A stretch of DNA of 64,000 bases from Sulfitobacter pontiacus (GCF_040790665.1 NZ_CP160849.1:2195501-2259500); one strand, 5' to 3'; counted from the first letter of the stretch, positions 17,310 through 28,827 are shown. Notes: generated from the letters alone by a model not told the origin. Numbers and translations are program-made.

Positions 17310-18884
17310 CTATTTCTTGCAGGTCTTAAGCTGGACCTCGGCCCCCAGTGACAGGGCGAGGGAATTCAGCCGCGCTTCGGCGACCTCTCCGAACAGGGGC
17401 ATCATGTCGTCGGTCAGCCACAGCTCCAGCAGCTTTTTCTTGGGGAACCAGCGCAGGTGACCGCGCTCTTCCTCGGGGTTCATCCAGAGCATCGCGCCAA
17501 AGCGCATGGCCTTGCCCAGAATCTCGGCCTCTAGCCGCGTCTTTTCATCGACCATTTCATAGAGGTCTTCGAAACGGGTATTCTCGCGTTTGTTGGAATA
17601 GCGGTGCAGCAGCGCCAGCCCCAGATAGATCCGTTCTGAATGTTTCAGCCCGCCCAGATTTGCCCGCGTCGCATTGTCAAAACAGACTTCGGCGCGGTAG
17701 TCGGGATGCGCGCGCCAGCTGACGTCGTGCAGCAGGCAGGCGGCCTTGACCAAACGTTTGCGCTGCGGCGGCGCGGATTTATAGAGCGGCAGGATAAAGT
17801 CGAACAGCGCCTTGCCGAACCCCGGCGTGCGCGCGTCTTTTGCTTCGGCAAAGCGGCAGGCCTCGATCAGCGGGTCGCGGTCGCGCAGGCGTTGGGGCAT
17901 CTGTTCATACAGCATCCCCTCGCGGATCCCGTAGCTGGAGATCGCGATATCCTTGGGTTTGAACGTCTTGACCAGCCGCGACAGCACTTCGGCGGCAAAG
18001 GGCACCAACGCCATCCGGCTGGAGGAGACGCCGCTGATCTTGCGCAGCTCTTCATGGTCGCTGGTCTGGATGTGTTTCACCGTCTCGCGGACGGATTTCG
18101 GGGTCATCCGGTATTCATGCAGCACGTGCAGCGGGTAGCCGCGGCGCACCATGTCGATGCGCGCGATGGCACGCCATGAGCCGCCCACCAGAAACAGACG
18201 GTCGCGCTGTGCGCCCATCTTTTCGGCCAGCCCTTCGATCACCGTCTTGATCTGCGCCTGCCGTGCCTTGGCACCGCCCTTGATGTCGCGCAGTTTCAGC
18301 GGCCCAAGCGCCGAGGTCACCCGTTTGCCCACGCGCCCGCCCGAGATTTCCGCCAGCTCCATCGACGACCCGCCGATGTCGCAGACCAGACCAAAGGCAC
18401 CGGGCCAGCCCAGCAAAACACCCTGCGCTGACAGCCGCGCCTCTTCCTCGCCGTCGATGACCCAGATCTTCAGGCCCGTCTCGCGCTGCACCTCGTCGCA
18501 GAAATCACGCCCGTCGCTGGCATCGCGCACGGCGGCGGTGGCGACGACGGTCAGCTCGGACAGGCCCATGCCCTGTGCCAGCTTGCTGAAGCGGCGCATG
18601 GCAGAGAGGGCGCGGACCCGGCCTTCGGGCGACAGATGACCTGTTTCGGCCATGCCCGCCCCAAGGGCGCACATGATTTTTTCGTTGTAGAAATAGGCAG
18701 GCGACCGCGCGGCCCCGTCAAACACCACCAACCGGACAGAGTTCGACCCCACATCGACCACACCCACACGCGCCAGCGCACGGGCCGAAGGGTCTTGGAA
18801 CAGGGGTTTGCCGAACAGGCCCAGATCAGCGACGCCCGTTTCGGGGACGGGAGAGGGCGGAGGGGTGTCGGTTTTATCTGCCAC
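17310..18884 (-). CDS. ppx: Ppx/GppA-family exopolyphosphatase
   Basis: 524 residues from a GTG at 18884 that has AGGAG 5 bases upstream; this start is preferred to an ORF start 44 codons further out. The actin-like ATPase fold shows VVDVGSNSVRLVVFD (phosphate 1) and LVCDIGGSSMELAEI (phosphate 2), with the catalytic Glu region near VIDGEEEARLS. A C-terminal HD-like helical domain (CLLHDVSWRAHPDY) follows. It hydrolyses polyphosphate or pppGpp. The polyphosphate kinase gene lies directly upstream on the same strand. Confidence 0.92.
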   Translation of the reverse strand: MADKTDTPPPSPVPETGVADLGLFGKPLFQDPSARALARVGVVDVGSNSVRLVVFDGAARSPAYFYNEKIMCALGAGMAETGHLSPEGRVRALSAMRRFSKLAQGMGLSELTVVATAAVRDASDGRDFCDEVQRETGLKIWVIDGEEEARLSAQGVLLGWPGAFGLVCDIGGSSMELAEISGGRVGKRVTSALGPLKLRDIKGGAKARQAQIKTVIEGLAEKMGAQRDRLFLVGGSWRAIARIDMVRRGYPLHVLHEYRMTPKSVRETVKHIQTSDHEELRKISGVSSSRMALVPFAAEVLSRLVKTFKPKDIAISSYGIREGMLYEQMPQRLRDRDPLIEACRFAEAKDARTPGFGKALFDFILPLYKSAPPQRKRLVKAACLLHDVSWRAHPDYRAEVCFDNATRANLGGLKHSERIYLGLALLHRYSNKRENTRFEDLYEMVDEKTRLEAEILGKAMRFGAMLWMNPEEERGHLRWFPKKKLLELWLTDDMMPLFGEVAEARLNSLALSLGAEVQLKTCKK

Positions 18885-19028
18885 GGACGCTCCTGCGGGG
18901 GCCTTTGTTTGGGGGGCAAGTTGGCCCAGCCGGCCCGCCGCGTCAATCGTTAACGCAAACGGGCACGTGAAAAACCCCGCCGCGTTGGGGGGATATAAAC
19001 GCCAGCGGGAACGCAAGCGGACAGATGC

Positions 19029-19061
19029 GCCTTCGGCGAGAGTTTACAGGCAAAATGAAGC
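19029..19061. repeat. Roseobacter-type intergenic repeat, copy B
   Basis: GCCTTCGGCGAGAGTTTACA then GGCAAAATGAAGC, placed 2 bases from the ppk stop in the ppx-ppk gap. It matches the copy at 63527-63560 closely. Confidence 0.6.
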
Positions 19062-19063
19062 GG

Positions 19064-21238
19064 TTAGTCTTCGGTATGGGTCAGTTTCGGGACGTCGGAT
19101 GCGCCCGCCGTGCCGCGCCCGGAGAGAGAGGGGTTCTCCATGAAGAAGCGGTGACAGTTGAAGGCGAAGGTGCCTTCTGCAATCTCGGGTCGGGCAAAGC
19201 TGCCATCGGGGGACATGACCCAGCTTTGCGCCACATCCGCAAGATTGGCTGCCATGACCTGACTGGTGATCTGCGCCTTGACGGTGGGGTTCTCGATCTC
19301 GACCAGGGTTTCGACGCGGCGGGTCAGGTTGCGGCCCATCCAGTCGGCGGAGGACATGAAGACCCGCGATTTCTTATGCGGCAGCCCGTAGCCATTGCCA
19401 AAGCAGACGATGCGTGAATGCTCGAGAAAGCGCCCGACGATGGATTTCACGCGGATGTTTTCGGACAGCCCCTTGATGCCGGGGCGCAACCCGCAGATGC
19501 CGCGGATCACCAGGCTGATTTTTACCCCGGCCTGGCTCGCGGCGTAGAGCGCGTCGATCACATCCGCATCCACGATGGAGTTCATCTTGGCCCAGATCTC
19601 TGCCGGTTTTCCGGCTGCGGCATGGTCGGCCTCGGCGGCGATCATCGCCAGCAGGCGCGGCTTCAACGAGATGGGCGAGATGGCGAGGTTGTCCAGCGTG
19701 TCGGGTTGCGCGTAACCCGACAGGTAGTTGAACACTTTGGTCGCGTCGCGGCCCAGCTTTTGGTCACAGGTGAACAGCGACAGGTCGGTATAAATGCGTG
19801 CGGTGATCGGGTGATAGTTGCCGGTGCCATAATGGGTATAGGTGACCAGTTGGTCGCCCTCGCGGCGCACCACGGTCGAGATTTTTGCATGGGTCTTGAG
19901 GTCGAGAAACCCATAGACGACATGCGCGCCCGCGCGTTCCAGCCGGCGTGACTGGCGGATGTTGGCAGCCTCGTCGAAACGCGCCTTGAGCTCGACCAGC
20001 GCGGTGACGGATTTCCCGTCTTCGGCGGCTTCGCACAGCGCCTCGACAATGGGGCTGTCGCGCGAGGTGCGGTAGAGCGTCTGTTTGATCGCCACCACAT
20101 CTGGATCGCGCGCGGCCTGTGCCAGAAAGCGGACCACCATATCGAAGGTCTCGTAGGGGTGGTGCAGCAGCATGTCCTTGGACCGGATCGCGGCGAACAT
20201 ATCGCCTTCGTGGTCGGTCACGCGTTCGGGGATGCGCGGGGTAAATTGCGGCCAAAGCAGATCGGGGCGGCTATCGGTCACCAGTTCGGACAGGTCGTTG
20301 ATGCCGATCATCCCGTCGAGTTCGATCACATCCTGCGGGCGCACGCCCAGTTCGGCCATGACCACGGATTTCAGCTTTTCGGGGGCACCGGCGGAATGGG
20401 TCAGGCGCACGACCTCGCCGCGGCGGCGGCGTTTCAGGGCGACCTCGAATTCGCGGACCAGGTCTTCGGCCTCTTCCTCGACCTCAAGATCGCTGTCACG
20501 CAGCACGCGGAATTCGAAATGCGCCTTGAGCTTGTAGCCCGGAAACAGCCCCGGCACCTTGAGCACCAGAAGATCTTCGAGCGGCAGGAACCGCAGCGAG
20601 CCTTCGGCGGCGGGCAGGGCGACGAAACGGTCGATCTGCGCCGGGATCGGCAGCAGGGCCTGAAGGGGGCGTTTGTCGCTGGTGCGTTCCAGTTGCAGCG
20701 CCAACGCGTAGCCGGTGTTGGGGATGAAGGGGAAGGGGTGCGCGGGGTCAATCGCCAGCGGGGTCAGAACCGCAAAGACGCGGTGCAGGAATACATCGTC
20801 AAGATAGGCCAGATCGGCCTCGTCCAGATCAGCGGCGCGTTCGAGCATGATGTTCTGGTCGTCCATCTCGGACATCAGATCCACCAGCACGCGCTGTTGT
20901 TCGGTCATCAGCTTGCGCGCGTCTTCGTTGATCAGCACCAGTTGCTGGGCAGGGGTCAGCCCGTCGCTGGCGGGGGTGGTGTTGCCCGCCTGAGCCAGCT
21001 CGCGCAGGCCGGCGACACGCACGGTATAGAATTCGTCGAGGTTGCCCGCAGAGATCGACAGGAAGCGCAGGCGTTCCAGCAGTGGCACGCGGGGGTTCTT
21101 GGCCTCTTCGAGAACACGCCAGTTGAACCCGAGCCAGCTGAGCTCGCGGTTATAGAAACGACCGGGGCCGGTGATGTCCAGATCGGGCATATCCTGCGGC
21201 GGCACGAAGGCGGATTCGAGAAAGTCAGCGTTTGTCAT
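19064..21238 (-). CDS. ppk1: Polyphosphate kinase 1
   Basis: 724 residues from the ATG at 21238. All PPK1 regions are seen: [20 protein letters not shown] at the start, [38 protein letters not shown], and the phosphohistidine region [18 protein letters not shown]. The C-terminal [11 protein letters not shown] and [15 protein letters not shown] blocks complete the phospholipase-D-like fold. It makes polyphosphate from ATP at the inner membrane. The gene order hda-ppk-ppx on the minus strand suggests a common transcript, with a repeat element between ppk and ppx. Confidence 0.96.
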   Translation of the reverse strand: MTNADFLESAFVPPQDMPDLDITGPGRFYNRELSWLGFNWRVLEEAKNPRVPLLERLRFLSISAGNLDEFYTVRVAGLRELAQAGNTTPASDGLTPAQQLVLINEDARKLMTEQQRVLVDLMSEMDDQNIMLERAADLDEADLAYLDDVFLHRVFAVLTPLAIDPAHPFPFIPNTGYALALQLERTSDKRPLQALLPIPAQIDRFVALPAAEGSLRFLPLEDLLVLKVPGLFPGYKLKAHFEFRVLRDSDLEVEEEAEDLVREFEVALKRRRRGEVVRLTHSAGAPEKLKSVVMAELGVRPQDVIELDGMIGINDLSELVTDSRPDLLWPQFTPRIPERVTDHEGDMFAAIRSKDMLLHHPYETFDMVVRFLAQAARDPDVVAIKQTLYRTSRDSPIVEALCEAAEDGKSVTALVELKARFDEAANIRQSRRLERAGAHVVYGFLDLKTHAKISTVVRREGDQLVTYTHYGTGNYHPITARIYTDLSLFTCDQKLGRDATKVFNYLSGYAQPDTLDNLAISPISLKPRLLAMIAAEADHAAAGKPAEIWAKMNSIVDADVIDALYAASQAGVKISLVIRGICGLRPGIKGLSENIRVKSIVGRFLEHSRIVCFGNGYGLPHKKSRVFMSSADWMGRNLTRRVETLVEIENPTVKAQITSQVMAANLADVAQSWVMSPDGSFARPEIAEGTFAFNCHRFFMENPSLSGRGTAGASDVPKLTHTED

Positions 21239-21290
21239 GACGGCCTTATGGCGTTGCAATGTAATGGGTTTGTGACGAAATCTGAGAAGA

Positions 21291-21974
21291 TTATCGCGCG
21301 GCGTTAAACCCATTGTCCAGCACTTGTGCGGCCAGCGCCCGTGTCACCGGCTTTTGTTGCGCCAGACTGGCGGCATCCAGGGCCGCGACCAGATCACCCG
21401 CAGCTGCGAAAGACCGGTCCATACGCAGCAACAGATAGGGGATCACATCGGGTTTGGGGGTCAGCTGGCGGTCGGCCAGCAGCTTGGCCATGACGGCCGT
21501 GAGCAGGCTGTCATCGGGCGCTTCAAGTGCGGCCGCCGTCGCCGCGCGCATACGGCTGGTCAGGTCAGGCAGATGCAGCCCCCATTGGGGCACCGCCGGG
21601 GTGCCGGTCAGCAGCAGGCTATGGCCTTCGGCCAGCACCAGATTGTGCAGGTGGAAAAGATGCGTCTCGGCCGCATTATCGCCTGCGATGTCGGGTACAT
21701 TCTCGACCGCCAGCGGGCCTTGGGCCAGCGCGGGGATATCGCCTGTGGCAATGTCGCGCGCGTCGATGATACGTGCGCCGGACAGATTGGCCCAGACATG
21801 CGCCAGGTGGGTTTTGCCTGATCCGGGCGGGCCGGTCAGCACCATCTTGCGCCCCGCCCAGGCCTGCCAGCCCTCGATCATGGCCACGGCAATCGCGTTG
21901 GACGGGGCGACGAAAAAGTCGTCCCGTCCCAGTGCGGGGCGGCTGGGAAGGTCAAGTCCAAGCTGTTGTGCCAT
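21291..21974 (-). CDS. hdaA: DnaA-related replication regulator Hda
   Basis: 227 residues from the ATG at 21974. The AAA+ core shows Walker [18 protein letters not shown] and the family start [20 protein letters not shown], typical of alphaproteobacterial HdaA; QLGLDL is a beta-clamp-binding peptide. There is no DnaA DNA-binding domain, so it fits the protein that, with the clamp, drives ATP hydrolysis by DnaA after initiation. It starts 4 bases after the AI-2E permease stop, so the two are co-transcribed. Confidence 0.88.
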   Translation of the reverse strand: MAQQLGLDLPSRPALGRDDFFVAPSNAIAVAMIEGWQAWAGRKMVLTGPPGSGKTHLAHVWANLSGARIIDARDIATGDIPALAQGPLAVENVPDIAGDNAAETHLFHLHNLVLAEGHSLLLTGTPAVPQWGLHLPDLTSRMRAATAAALEAPDDSLLTAVMAKLLADRQLTPKPDVIPYLLLRMDRSFAAAGDLVAALDAASLAQQKPVTRALAAQVLDNGFNAAR

Positions 21975-21978
21975 CGTG

Positions 21979-23058
21979 TCAGTCCGCCGTTTCGTCCAAG
22001 GTCTTGCGCTGCGTGCCCTGATATAGCGAGCTTTCGACATATTGCTCGGTCGCGAAGCGTGCAATCACGCCAAGGGCGGCGGCAATCGGCACGGCGGCCA
22101 GCATGCCGACAAAGCCGAACAAAGAGCCAAAGACCGACAGCGCCAGGATCAGCCAGACCGGATGCAGGCCTACCGAATTGCCCACCAGCTTGGGGGTGAG
22201 GAAGTTGCCTTCAATCATCTGGCCGAGCACGAAGATGCCCGCGACCATCCCGATCGAGAACCAATCCCCCCAGAACTGGAACAGCGCCAGACCGATGGCC
22301 AAGGCACCGCCCAGAACCGCGCCGAGATAGGGGATGAAGGTGACCAGACCCGCGATAAAGCCCACGACAAGGCCGAATTGCAGCCCCACTAGCATCAGCG
22401 CGATGGCATAATAGGCCCCTAAAATCAGGCAGACGGTGCCCATGCCGCGGATGAACCCCGCCAGCGTGCGGTCGATGTCACGCGCAAGGCGACGGATCAC
22501 CGGCGCGTGGTCGCGCGGCAGCAAACGGTCGATCTGGGCGACCATACGGTCCCAGTCCAACAGCAGATAGACGGCAACCACCGGCACGATCACAAACAGC
22601 ACCATCACGTTCAGCAGCGACGCCGCCGAGGAGATCGCCGTGTTCAGCACCTCGCCGCCGCGTTCTTGAATGGTCGACCCGATAGAGTTGATCGAGCTGC
22701 GCAGCGTCGATCCTTCGTCCAGCAGGGCGGGGAAACGTTCGGTCAGGAAATTGGTGAAATTGCGGGTCAGCTCGGGGGCGACCTCGAACAGGTTGACGGC
22801 CTGATTGATCAAGGTCGGGATCACCAGCAGCGCCATCAGCACAAAGATCAGCAAGGCGACAAGCGTGATCACCATCGTGGCCATCGCGCGGCTCAGCCCC
22901 ATGGCTTCAAGCCGGTCGGCCACGGGATCCAGGAAATAGGCAATCGCCGCCCCGATCAGAAACGGCAGCAGCACGTTACCGGTGAACCACAGGAACACCA
23001 GAAAAATCGCCCCCGCGACACCCCAGTATTTCATCTGATCTCTGATAGGCAGGCCCAT
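21979..23058 (-). CDS. AI-2E/PerM-family membrane protein
   Basis: 359 residues from the ATG at 23058. Hydrophobic segments match the eight-helix AI-2E transporter family, including FLIGAAIAYFLDPVADRLEA near the start and the LVGFIAGLVTFIPYLGAVLGG-like stretch (FVVGFIAGLVTF form) in the middle, and GQMIEGNFLTPKLVGNSVGL, the family hallmark. Family members include putative quorum-signal exporters and Na+/H+ antiporters; substrate is unknown. Its conserved link with hda is seen in many Rhodobacterales. Confidence 0.87.
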   Translation of the reverse strand: MGLPIRDQMKYWGVAGAIFLVFLWFTGNVLLPFLIGAAIAYFLDPVADRLEAMGLSRAMATMVITLVALLIFVLMALLVIPTLINQAVNLFEVAPELTRNFTNFLTERFPALLDEGSTLRSSINSIGSTIQERGGEVLNTAISSAASLLNVMVLFVIVPVVAVYLLLDWDRMVAQIDRLLPRDHAPVIRRLARDIDRTLAGFIRGMGTVCLILGAYYAIALMLVGLQFGLVVGFIAGLVTFIPYLGAVLGGALAIGLALFQFWGDWFSIGMVAGIFVLGQMIEGNFLTPKLVGNSVGLHPVWLILALSVFGSLFGFVGMLAAVPIAAALGVIARFATEQYVESSLYQGTQRKTLDETAD

Positions 23059-23160
23059 GCCGCATCCTCGCATTCTGGTTTCGGTCGACATTGCGCAACG
23101 GGGCCGGTTTTTCAAGGCCCGTGGTGAAATGGATCGGCAGCACTCGCCGATAGGGCAGGT

Positions 23161-23193
23161 GCCTTCGGCGAGGATTTAGAGCCATTTGGAAGC
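23161..23193. repeat. Roseobacter-type intergenic repeat, copy C
   Basis: GCCTTCGGCGAGGATTTAGA then GCCATTTGGAAGC between the AI-2E gene and the FAD oxidoreductase gene. Just upstream, TCGCCGA at 23147-23153 can pair with TCGGCGA inside the repeat. Confidence 0.55.
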
Positions 23194-23206
23194 GGGCGTG
23201 GCGCGG

Positions 23207-24568
23207 TCAATGCAGGCGGACGCCCTGATCTTGCAGGGTTTTTTGCACGCGCTCCAGCGGCACGGCGTCCAGCGGGCAGCCCGAAGCCAGCGCGATGGCC
23301 GCCGTGACGCCCGCGCCTTGGCCCGCCACCGTGCAACACGCCATGTTGCGCGTGGCGGCATGGGCGATTTTATCGCCGCCGATGGCGCGGCCCGCGACGA
23401 GCAGATTCTTCACCCCTTTGGGCAGCATCGCACGGTAGGGGATATGCATGTAGCGTCCCGTGGTGGGGATGATCAGCACGCCGTAGCCGTCGATGAACTC
23501 GGGGTAGATGCCGATACTGTCGTCAAAACGGGCCTGCTGGCGCACGTCGGTTTCGGTCATATTGTAGACCGCGTCGATCTTGCGCGTATCGCGGATGCCG
23601 ATGCTCATGCCGAAATTGCGCAGCCGCGCGGTCTCGCAGCCCGGCGTATAGGCCTTGAGCGCGTCAATCGCGTGCATCGCCTGCGCGCGGCCCTCGATCT
23701 CGAAGCGGGTCATGCTGTCGGGGTCGGTGCCGTCGCATTCCGCAAGGTGGATCAGGTTCATATAAGTCATCTCGCCACTGTCATGCACAGCGCCCCATGT
23801 GCCCCCGATGGTATTGAGGTTGGCGGGCATACGCCCGTCGCGGATGGCCTGGGCAAAGGGTTTGGCCAGAAACGGAGAGAACATCGCGTCTTCCTTGCCA
23901 TCGGTTTCGACGACCCATTCGCCCGTGGACCAATTGGCGTAAGTTTGCGGGTCGGCCTTGACCCCCGCCATGAAGGCCGCCTTATCGACGCCCGCGATGT
24001 GGAACATGACCGAGGCGGCCTGCATTTCCTCGACCGGGGTCTTGTAGGTCGGGGCACCGGCACGGTGCGCGACATCGGCGTCGCCCGTGGCATCGATCAC
24101 GATTTTGGCGAGGATCGCCTCGCGGCCCGCTTTTGATTCGACGATGACACCCCGGATCGTGTCGCCCTCCATGATGGGGGCTACGAACTGGCGGTGCAGC
24201 ATCGGGTGGATCCCTGCTTCGGTCACCAGCCGGTCGGCGACGAGTTTGAACCCCTCGCTGTCCAGCTCGTAGCTGAGCGATTGGGATTCAGGGCTGGCAG
24301 CCCCCATCGCCTTGGCGCGTTCCTCGAATTCCCAGCCGATGCCGCCGGCCTCTATCGTCTGTTCATGGCGGTACCAAGCAAAGCCTTCGACCCCGACCAC
24401 GGTGATATTGCCGCCAAAGCAGCCGAACCGGTCGAGCAGCGTCACCTCTGCCCCGGCGCGGGCGGCGGCAAGGGCCGCGGCCAGACCACCGGGGCCGGAG
24501 CCGATCACCAGCACGCCGGTCTCGTGGATCACAGGGGTTTCGCGCGCGGGCTCTAGGATCATGGTCAT
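23207..24568 (-). CDS. FAD-dependent oxidoreductase (FAD_oxidored type)
   Basis: 453 residues from the ATG at 24568. The dinucleotide-binding motif VLVIGSGPGGLAAALAAARA lies at about residues 18-37, followed by TLLDRFGCFGGNITV, which is typical of the FAD-dependent oxidoreductase family PF12831. The middle has DATGDADVAHRAGAP, the second FAD contact, and the end GGDKIAHAATRNMACC. No covalent-flavin or other cofactor motif is clear. Substrate unknown; it is a lone gene divergent from proS. Confidence 0.85.
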   Translation of the reverse strand: MTMILEPARETPVIHETGVLVIGSGPGGLAAALAAARAGAEVTLLDRFGCFGGNITVVGVEGFAWYRHEQTIEAGGIGWEFEERAKAMGAASPESQSLSYELDSEGFKLVADRLVTEAGIHPMLHRQFVAPIMEGDTIRGVIVESKAGREAILAKIVIDATGDADVAHRAGAPTYKTPVEEMQAASVMFHIAGVDKAAFMAGVKADPQTYANWSTGEWVVETDGKEDAMFSPFLAKPFAQAIRDGRMPANLNTIGGTWGAVHDSGEMTYMNLIHLAECDGTDPDSMTRFEIEGRAQAMHAIDALKAYTPGCETARLRNFGMSIGIRDTRKIDAVYNMTETDVRQQARFDDSIGIYPEFIDGYGVLIIPTTGRYMHIPYRAMLPKGVKNLLVAGRAIGGDKIAHAATRNMACCTVAGQGAGVTAAIALASGCPLDAVPLERVQKTLQDQGVRLH

Positions 24569-24726
24569 GGGGCGTCCTTTTTGTTTTGTGCCGCTGACAA
24601 CAAACGCGTCTGTGCGCCGAGGGTCAATCAGTTGCGGGACGCGGGACCTGGTGCCCCGTCTCTTCGTGATTGTCTCGGCGCGGGGATTATCATAGTCAGG
24701 TGCCAATTCACTCTGAGAGGATCATC

Positions 24727-26067
24727 ATGCGTCTGTCCCGTTATTTTTTGCCTGTGCTCAAGGAAAACCCCTCTGAGGCGCAGATTGTCAGCCACCGGTT
24801 GATGCTGCGGGCGGGCATGATCAAGCAATCGGCGGCGGGGATCTATTCGTGGCTGCCGCTTGGCTTCAAGGTGCTGCGCAAGATCGAAACCATCGTGCAC
24901 GAAGAACAGCAGCGTGCGGGCCACATCCCGATGCTGATGCCGACGTTGCAATCGGCGGACCTGTGGAAGGAATCCGGCCGCTTTGACGCCTATGGCCCCG
25001 AGATGCTGCGCATCAAGGACCGTCAGGACCGTGACATGCTTTACGGTCCCACGAACGAGGAAATGATCACCGATATCTTCCGCAGCCACGTCGGGTCGTA
25101 TAAAGACCTGCCGATGACACTGTACCACATCCAGTGGAAATTCCGCGACGAGGTCCGCCCCCGTTTCGGCGTCATGCGGGGTCGCGAGTTCCTGATGAAG
25201 GACGGCTATACCTTTGATCTGACAAAAGAAGACGCGCTGCACGCCTATAACCGCCATCTGGTGACCTACCTGCGCAGCTATGAACGCATGGGCTTGCAGG
25301 CGATCCCGATGCGCGCGGATTCCGGCCCGATCGGCGGCGACGACACGCATGAATTCCTCGTGCTGGCGGAAACCGGCGAATCCGAGGTGTTCTATGACAG
25401 CCAGATCACCGAGCTGAAGTTCGGCGACCGCGAGATCGATTATGATTCCGTCGACCAGTGTCAGGCCGTGATGGAGGAGTTCACCTCGCGCTATGCCCGC
25501 ACGGACGAGACCCATGACGAAGCGCTCTTTGCCGAAGTCCCCGCCGAACGCCAGCGCAGCGCGCGCGGGATCGAAGTGGGGCAGATCTTCTATTTCGGGA
25601 CGAAATATTCCGAACCGATGGGGGCGACCGTACAGGGGCCCGATGGCAAGCCCGTGCCGGTGCACATGGGGTCGCACGGCATCGGCGTCAGCCGTCTGCT
25701 GGGCGCGATCATCGAGGCATCGCATGACGACAAGGGCATCATCTGGCCCGAGGGCGTGACGCCCTTCCATGTGGGGATTGTGAACCTCAAGCAGGGCGAC
25801 GAACAGGCGGATGCGGCCTGTGACGCGCTGTATGCCAGCCTGCAGGCTCTGGGTCTGGACCCGCTGTATGACGACACCAAGGAACGCGCGGGTGGCAAGT
25901 TCGCGACGATGGACCTGATCGGTCTGCCATGGCGGATCACCGTCGGGCCGCGGGGGCTGAAAAACGGTGTGGTCGAGGTGACCTCGCGTCGCACCGGCGA
26001 AAGTGAAGAGATGACGCCAGAGGCCGCGGTCGAAAAGATCGCCGGGATTTATCGCGGTATCGCTTAA
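24727..26067 (+). CDS. proS: Prolyl-tRNA synthetase, short alphaproteobacterial form
   Basis: 446 residues from the ATG at 24727, with GAGAGG upstream. Class II motifs are clear: motif 2 near [20 protein letters not shown], motif 3 [16 protein letters not shown], and the anticodon-binding domain at the C-terminus. The protein lacks the roughly 180-residue editing insertion of the E. coli enzyme, as is normal for alphaproteobacterial ProRS. It charges tRNA-Pro in the cytoplasm. Confidence 0.96.
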   Translation: MRLSRYFLPVLKENPSEAQIVSHRLMLRAGMIKQSAAGIYSWLPLGFKVLRKIETIVHEEQQRAGHIPMLMPTLQSADLWKESGRFDAYGPEMLRIKDRQDRDMLYGPTNEEMITDIFRSHVGSYKDLPMTLYHIQWKFRDEVRPRFGVMRGREFLMKDGYTFDLTKEDALHAYNRHLVTYLRSYERMGLQAIPMRADSGPIGGDDTHEFLVLAETGESEVFYDSQITELKFGDREIDYDSVDQCQAVMEEFTSRYARTDETHDEALFAEVPAERQRSARGIEVGQIFYFGTKYSEPMGATVQGPDGKPVPVHMGSHGIGVSRLLGAIIEASHDDKGIIWPEGVTPFHVGIVNLKQGDEQADAACDALYASLQALGLDPLYDDTKERAGGKFATMDLIGLPWRITVGPRGLKNGVVEVTSRRTGESEEMTPEAAVEKIAGIYRGIA

Positions 26068-26153
26068 CCTTTAACGACGGGCCTTGGAACGTGGGGCCTT
26101 GAAAAACGGGGGCGGATCATGAAGCGCTGCACAACGGACCTTTGGGGCGTTTC

Positions 26154-26666
26154 ATGATCCTGCGGGCGCTGACCCTTGCTGGTGGTGTGGCGGGCGCGGC
26201 GGTGACCTCGCAATTCCCCGAATACTCGCAGCAATATCTGCAACGGTTGGGCGGGGCGGTCGATGCGCTGCACGAGGTCGTCGCCGATTTCGATGCCAGC
26301 GCCCAAGCGGTCGGCCTGTCGCGCAGCGATGCCCTGGCGCAGATGACCGGCACCGCGTTTATGGAGCGACGCCGCGCCGATATGGCCGCGACCTTTACCC
26401 GCTACGAGACATTGCAAACCGCCCTGACCCGATTGCAGGGGCAGGGGCCTTTCATGCGCGCCTACCACCTGCCGCAGATGTCGGACCCGCAGATCGCGGG
26501 GGCGGCGTGGCAGGCGTTTCAGCCCGCCGTACCGTTGAACTTTGCCGGGGTGGTGTTTGCGGCTGCGGGCTTTGTCGCGGGCGGCTTGGGGCTGGGTGTA
26601 TTGCTGCGACTGTTGCGCGCCCCGTTCCGGCGGCGCGGCACCCGCATACCGGCGCAGGGCCGCTGA
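26154..26666 (+). CDS. DUF2937 membrane protein
   Basis: 170 residues. The start ILRALTLAGGVAGAAVTSQF PEYSQQYLQRLGGAVDAL, shown in two parts, matches DUF2937, a small protein with an N-terminal and a C-terminal membrane segment (NFAGVVFAAAGFVAGGLGLG) and a helical domain between them. It follows proS as in related genomes. Function unknown. Confidence 0.75.
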   Translation: MILRALTLAGGVAGAAVTSQFPEYSQQYLQRLGGAVDALHEVVADFDASAQAVGLSRSDALAQMTGTAFMERRRADMAATFTRYETLQTALTRLQGQGPFMRAYHLPQMSDPQIAGAAWQAFQPAVPLNFAGVVFAAAGFVAGGLGLGVLLRLLRAPFRRRGTRIPAQGR

Positions 26667-26794
26667 CACGCGGCACCTTTACCTGCGGTACAAGCTGCCG
26701 CGCGACCACTCCTCGCTTGACCCTATTCCTCGCTTGACCCGATGCGCCGAAACCGCGAGGTTGCGCGCGATTGATCCCAGATCGGAACCATCCC

Positions 26795-28090
26795 TTGGCC
26801 AAACCAGTATCCTCGACACCGCCCTTCGCCCCTTTTGAATGGATGATCGCCTGGCGCTATCTGCGTGCGCGTCGCGCCGAAGGCGGCGTGAGCGTGATGA
26901 CCTGGATCAGCCTGATCGGGATCACGCTGGCGGTCTTTGCCCTGATCGCGACTCTTGCCGTGCGGTCGGGCTTTCGGGCTGAATTCGTCGATACGATCCT
27001 AGGGGCCAATGCCCATGTGACCGTGTATAATATGGCGTCGGTGGATGAGAACGGCGTGTCCCAGACGGGGATACCCGATTACACCGAGATGGCCGCACGT
27101 GTGGCCCAGGTGCCGGGCGTGACGCAGGTGGCCCCTTTGGTGCGCGGTCAGGTGATGGCCAACAAGGGGCAGGCCAACGCGGGGATCGAGATTTTCGGCA
27201 TTGAGGCCGCCGATCTGGCCAATATCCCGCGCATCGCCAACCCCGAAACCGCCGACGGCGATCTGGCCGATTTCGAACAGGGCATCGCCATCGGGTCCGG
27301 CGTGGCACAAGCACTGCGGGTCGGCTTGGGCGACACGATCAAGATCATCTCTCCGAACGGGGTGAAAACCGCTTTTGGCACCTCGCCCCGCGTGAATGGC
27401 TACGAGGTGACCTATATCTTCTCGGCCGGGCGCTATGACATCGACCGCACCCGCGCCTATCTGCCTCTGGCCGAGGCGCAGTCCTTCTTCAACCGCGAAG
27501 GCGTCGCCGACGAGCTTGAGGTAATGGTCGAAAACCCCGATAGCGTGGATGATCTGACCGTGCCGCTGCTGACCGCCGCGGGGGAACGCGGCATGATCTG
27601 GACGTGGCGCGATGCGTCGGGCTCGTTCCTCAGCGCGCTGGATATCGAGGACCGCGTGATGTTCGTGATCCTCAGCATCCTTGTGCTGATCGCGGCGATG
27701 AACATCGTCTCGGGCCTGATCATGCTGGTCAAGAACAAGGGGCGCGACATCGGGATCCTGCGCACCATGGGGCTGAGCGAAGGGTCGATCCTGCGCGTGT
27801 TCTTCATCTGCGGGGCCTTCACGGGTATCATCGGGACCGCGATGGGGGTGATCCTTGGCTGTCTCTTCGCGCTCTATGTCGATCAGATTTTTGCCGTCGT
27901 GAACTACCTCTCGGGGGGCAACGCATGGGATCCGTCGATCCGCGGCATCTACTTCCTGCCCGCCAAACTGCAATTCGGTGACGTGATGTCGGCCATCGGC
28001 CTGTCGCTTGGCCTGTCGTTCGTCGTCACCATCTTCCCCGCGCGCCGTGCCGCGCGCATGAACCCAGTCGAGGCGCTGCGCTATGAATGA
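26795..28090 (+). CDS. lolC: Lipoprotein-releasing ABC transporter permease (LolC/LolE family)
   Basis: About 431 residues. [18 protein letters not shown] followed by [19 protein letters not shown] is the first membrane helix of LolC/LolE proteins; a large periplasmic domain spans about residues 60-270, and three helices near the end include [17 protein letters not shown] and PVEALRYE, the FtsX-type ending. It extracts lipoproteins from the inner membrane for LolA. Only one permease is present, consistent with a homodimeric LolF-like arrangement. A TTG at 26795 is used; a TTG at 26771 is also in frame. It overlaps lolD by 8 bases. Confidence 0.9.
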   Translation: MAKPVSSTPPFAPFEWMIAWRYLRARRAEGGVSVMTWISLIGITLAVFALIATLAVRSGFRAEFVDTILGANAHVTVYNMASVDENGVSQTGIPDYTEMAARVAQVPGVTQVAPLVRGQVMANKGQANAGIEIFGIEAADLANIPRIANPETADGDLADFEQGIAIGSGVAQALRVGLGDTIKIISPNGVKTAFGTSPRVNGYEVTYIFSAGRYDIDRTRAYLPLAEAQSFFNREGVADELEVMVENPDSVDDLTVPLLTAAGERGMIWTWRDASGSFLSALDIEDRVMFVILSILVLIAAMNIVSGLIMLVKNKGRDIGILRTMGLSEGSILRVFFICGAFTGIIGTAMGVILGCLFALYVDQIFAVVNYLSGGNAWDPSIRGIYFLPAKLQFGDVMSAIGLSLGLSFVVTIFPARRAARMNPVEALRYE

Positions 28091-28766
28091 TCCTGTTTTG
28101 CGGCTCTCGGGGATTGGCAAATCCTACAACCCCGGCCAACCGAACGAAGTCAACGTGCTGCGCGGCATCGACCTGACCGTCGCCGCCGGAGAGGTCGTCG
28201 CACTGGTCGCCCCCTCTGGCGCGGGCAAGTCAACGCTGCTGCATATCGCGGGACTGCTGGACACGCCCGACACCGGCACGGTCGAGATTGGCGGCACCGA
28301 TATGACAGGGCAGTCCGATCGCAAACGCACCGGCGTGCGGCGGCGCGATGTGGGGTTTATCTATCAGTTCCACCACCTGCTGCCTGAATTTTCCGCGTTG
28401 GAAAACATCGTGTTGCCGCAGCTGGCGAACGGTGTCTCGCAGTCCGAGGCGCAAACCCGCGCGCTGTCACTGTTGGACGAGGTCGGTATCGGCCACCGCG
28501 CCGACCACCGCCCGGCGGCGCTGTCGGGGGGCGAACAGCAACGGGTCGCTTTCTGCCGTGCGCTGGCCAATGCGCCGCGGCTGCTGCTGGCGGATGAGCC
28601 CACAGGCAACCTTGATCCGACCACCTCGGATCAGGTCTTTGCCGCGCTGATGACGCTCGTGCGGGGCACGGGGCTGTCGGCGGTAATCGCGACCCATAAC
28701 CTTGAGCTTGCCGCGCGAATGGACCGCCAGATCCGGCTTGAAGCAGGGCAGCTCGTCGCGCTTTAA
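28083..28766 (+). CDS. lolD: LolD ATP-binding protein of the lipoprotein exporter
   Basis: 227 residues. Walker [10 protein letters not shown], the Q-loop region, signature [17 protein letters not shown], Walker [14 protein letters not shown] and the switch His (IATHNLE) are all present. The family-typical [19 protein letters not shown] supports LolD over other MacB-like ATPases. It energises the permease encoded directly upstream. Confidence 0.93.
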   Translation: MNDPVLRLSGIGKSYNPGQPNEVNVLRGIDLTVAAGEVVALVAPSGAGKSTLLHIAGLLDTPDTGTVEIGGTDMTGQSDRKRTGVRRRDVGFIYQFHHLLPEFSALENIVLPQLANGVSQSEAQTRALSLLDEVGIGHRADHRPAALSGGEQQRVAFCRALANAPRLLLADEPTGNLDPTTSDQVFAALMTLVRGTGLSAVIATHNLELAARMDRQIRLEAGQLVAL

Positions 28767-28827
28767 GGCGGCTGCCTTAATTTATCCTTACCCAGACCCA
28801 ACTGGTGCCACGAGCAGGGGGCAAACT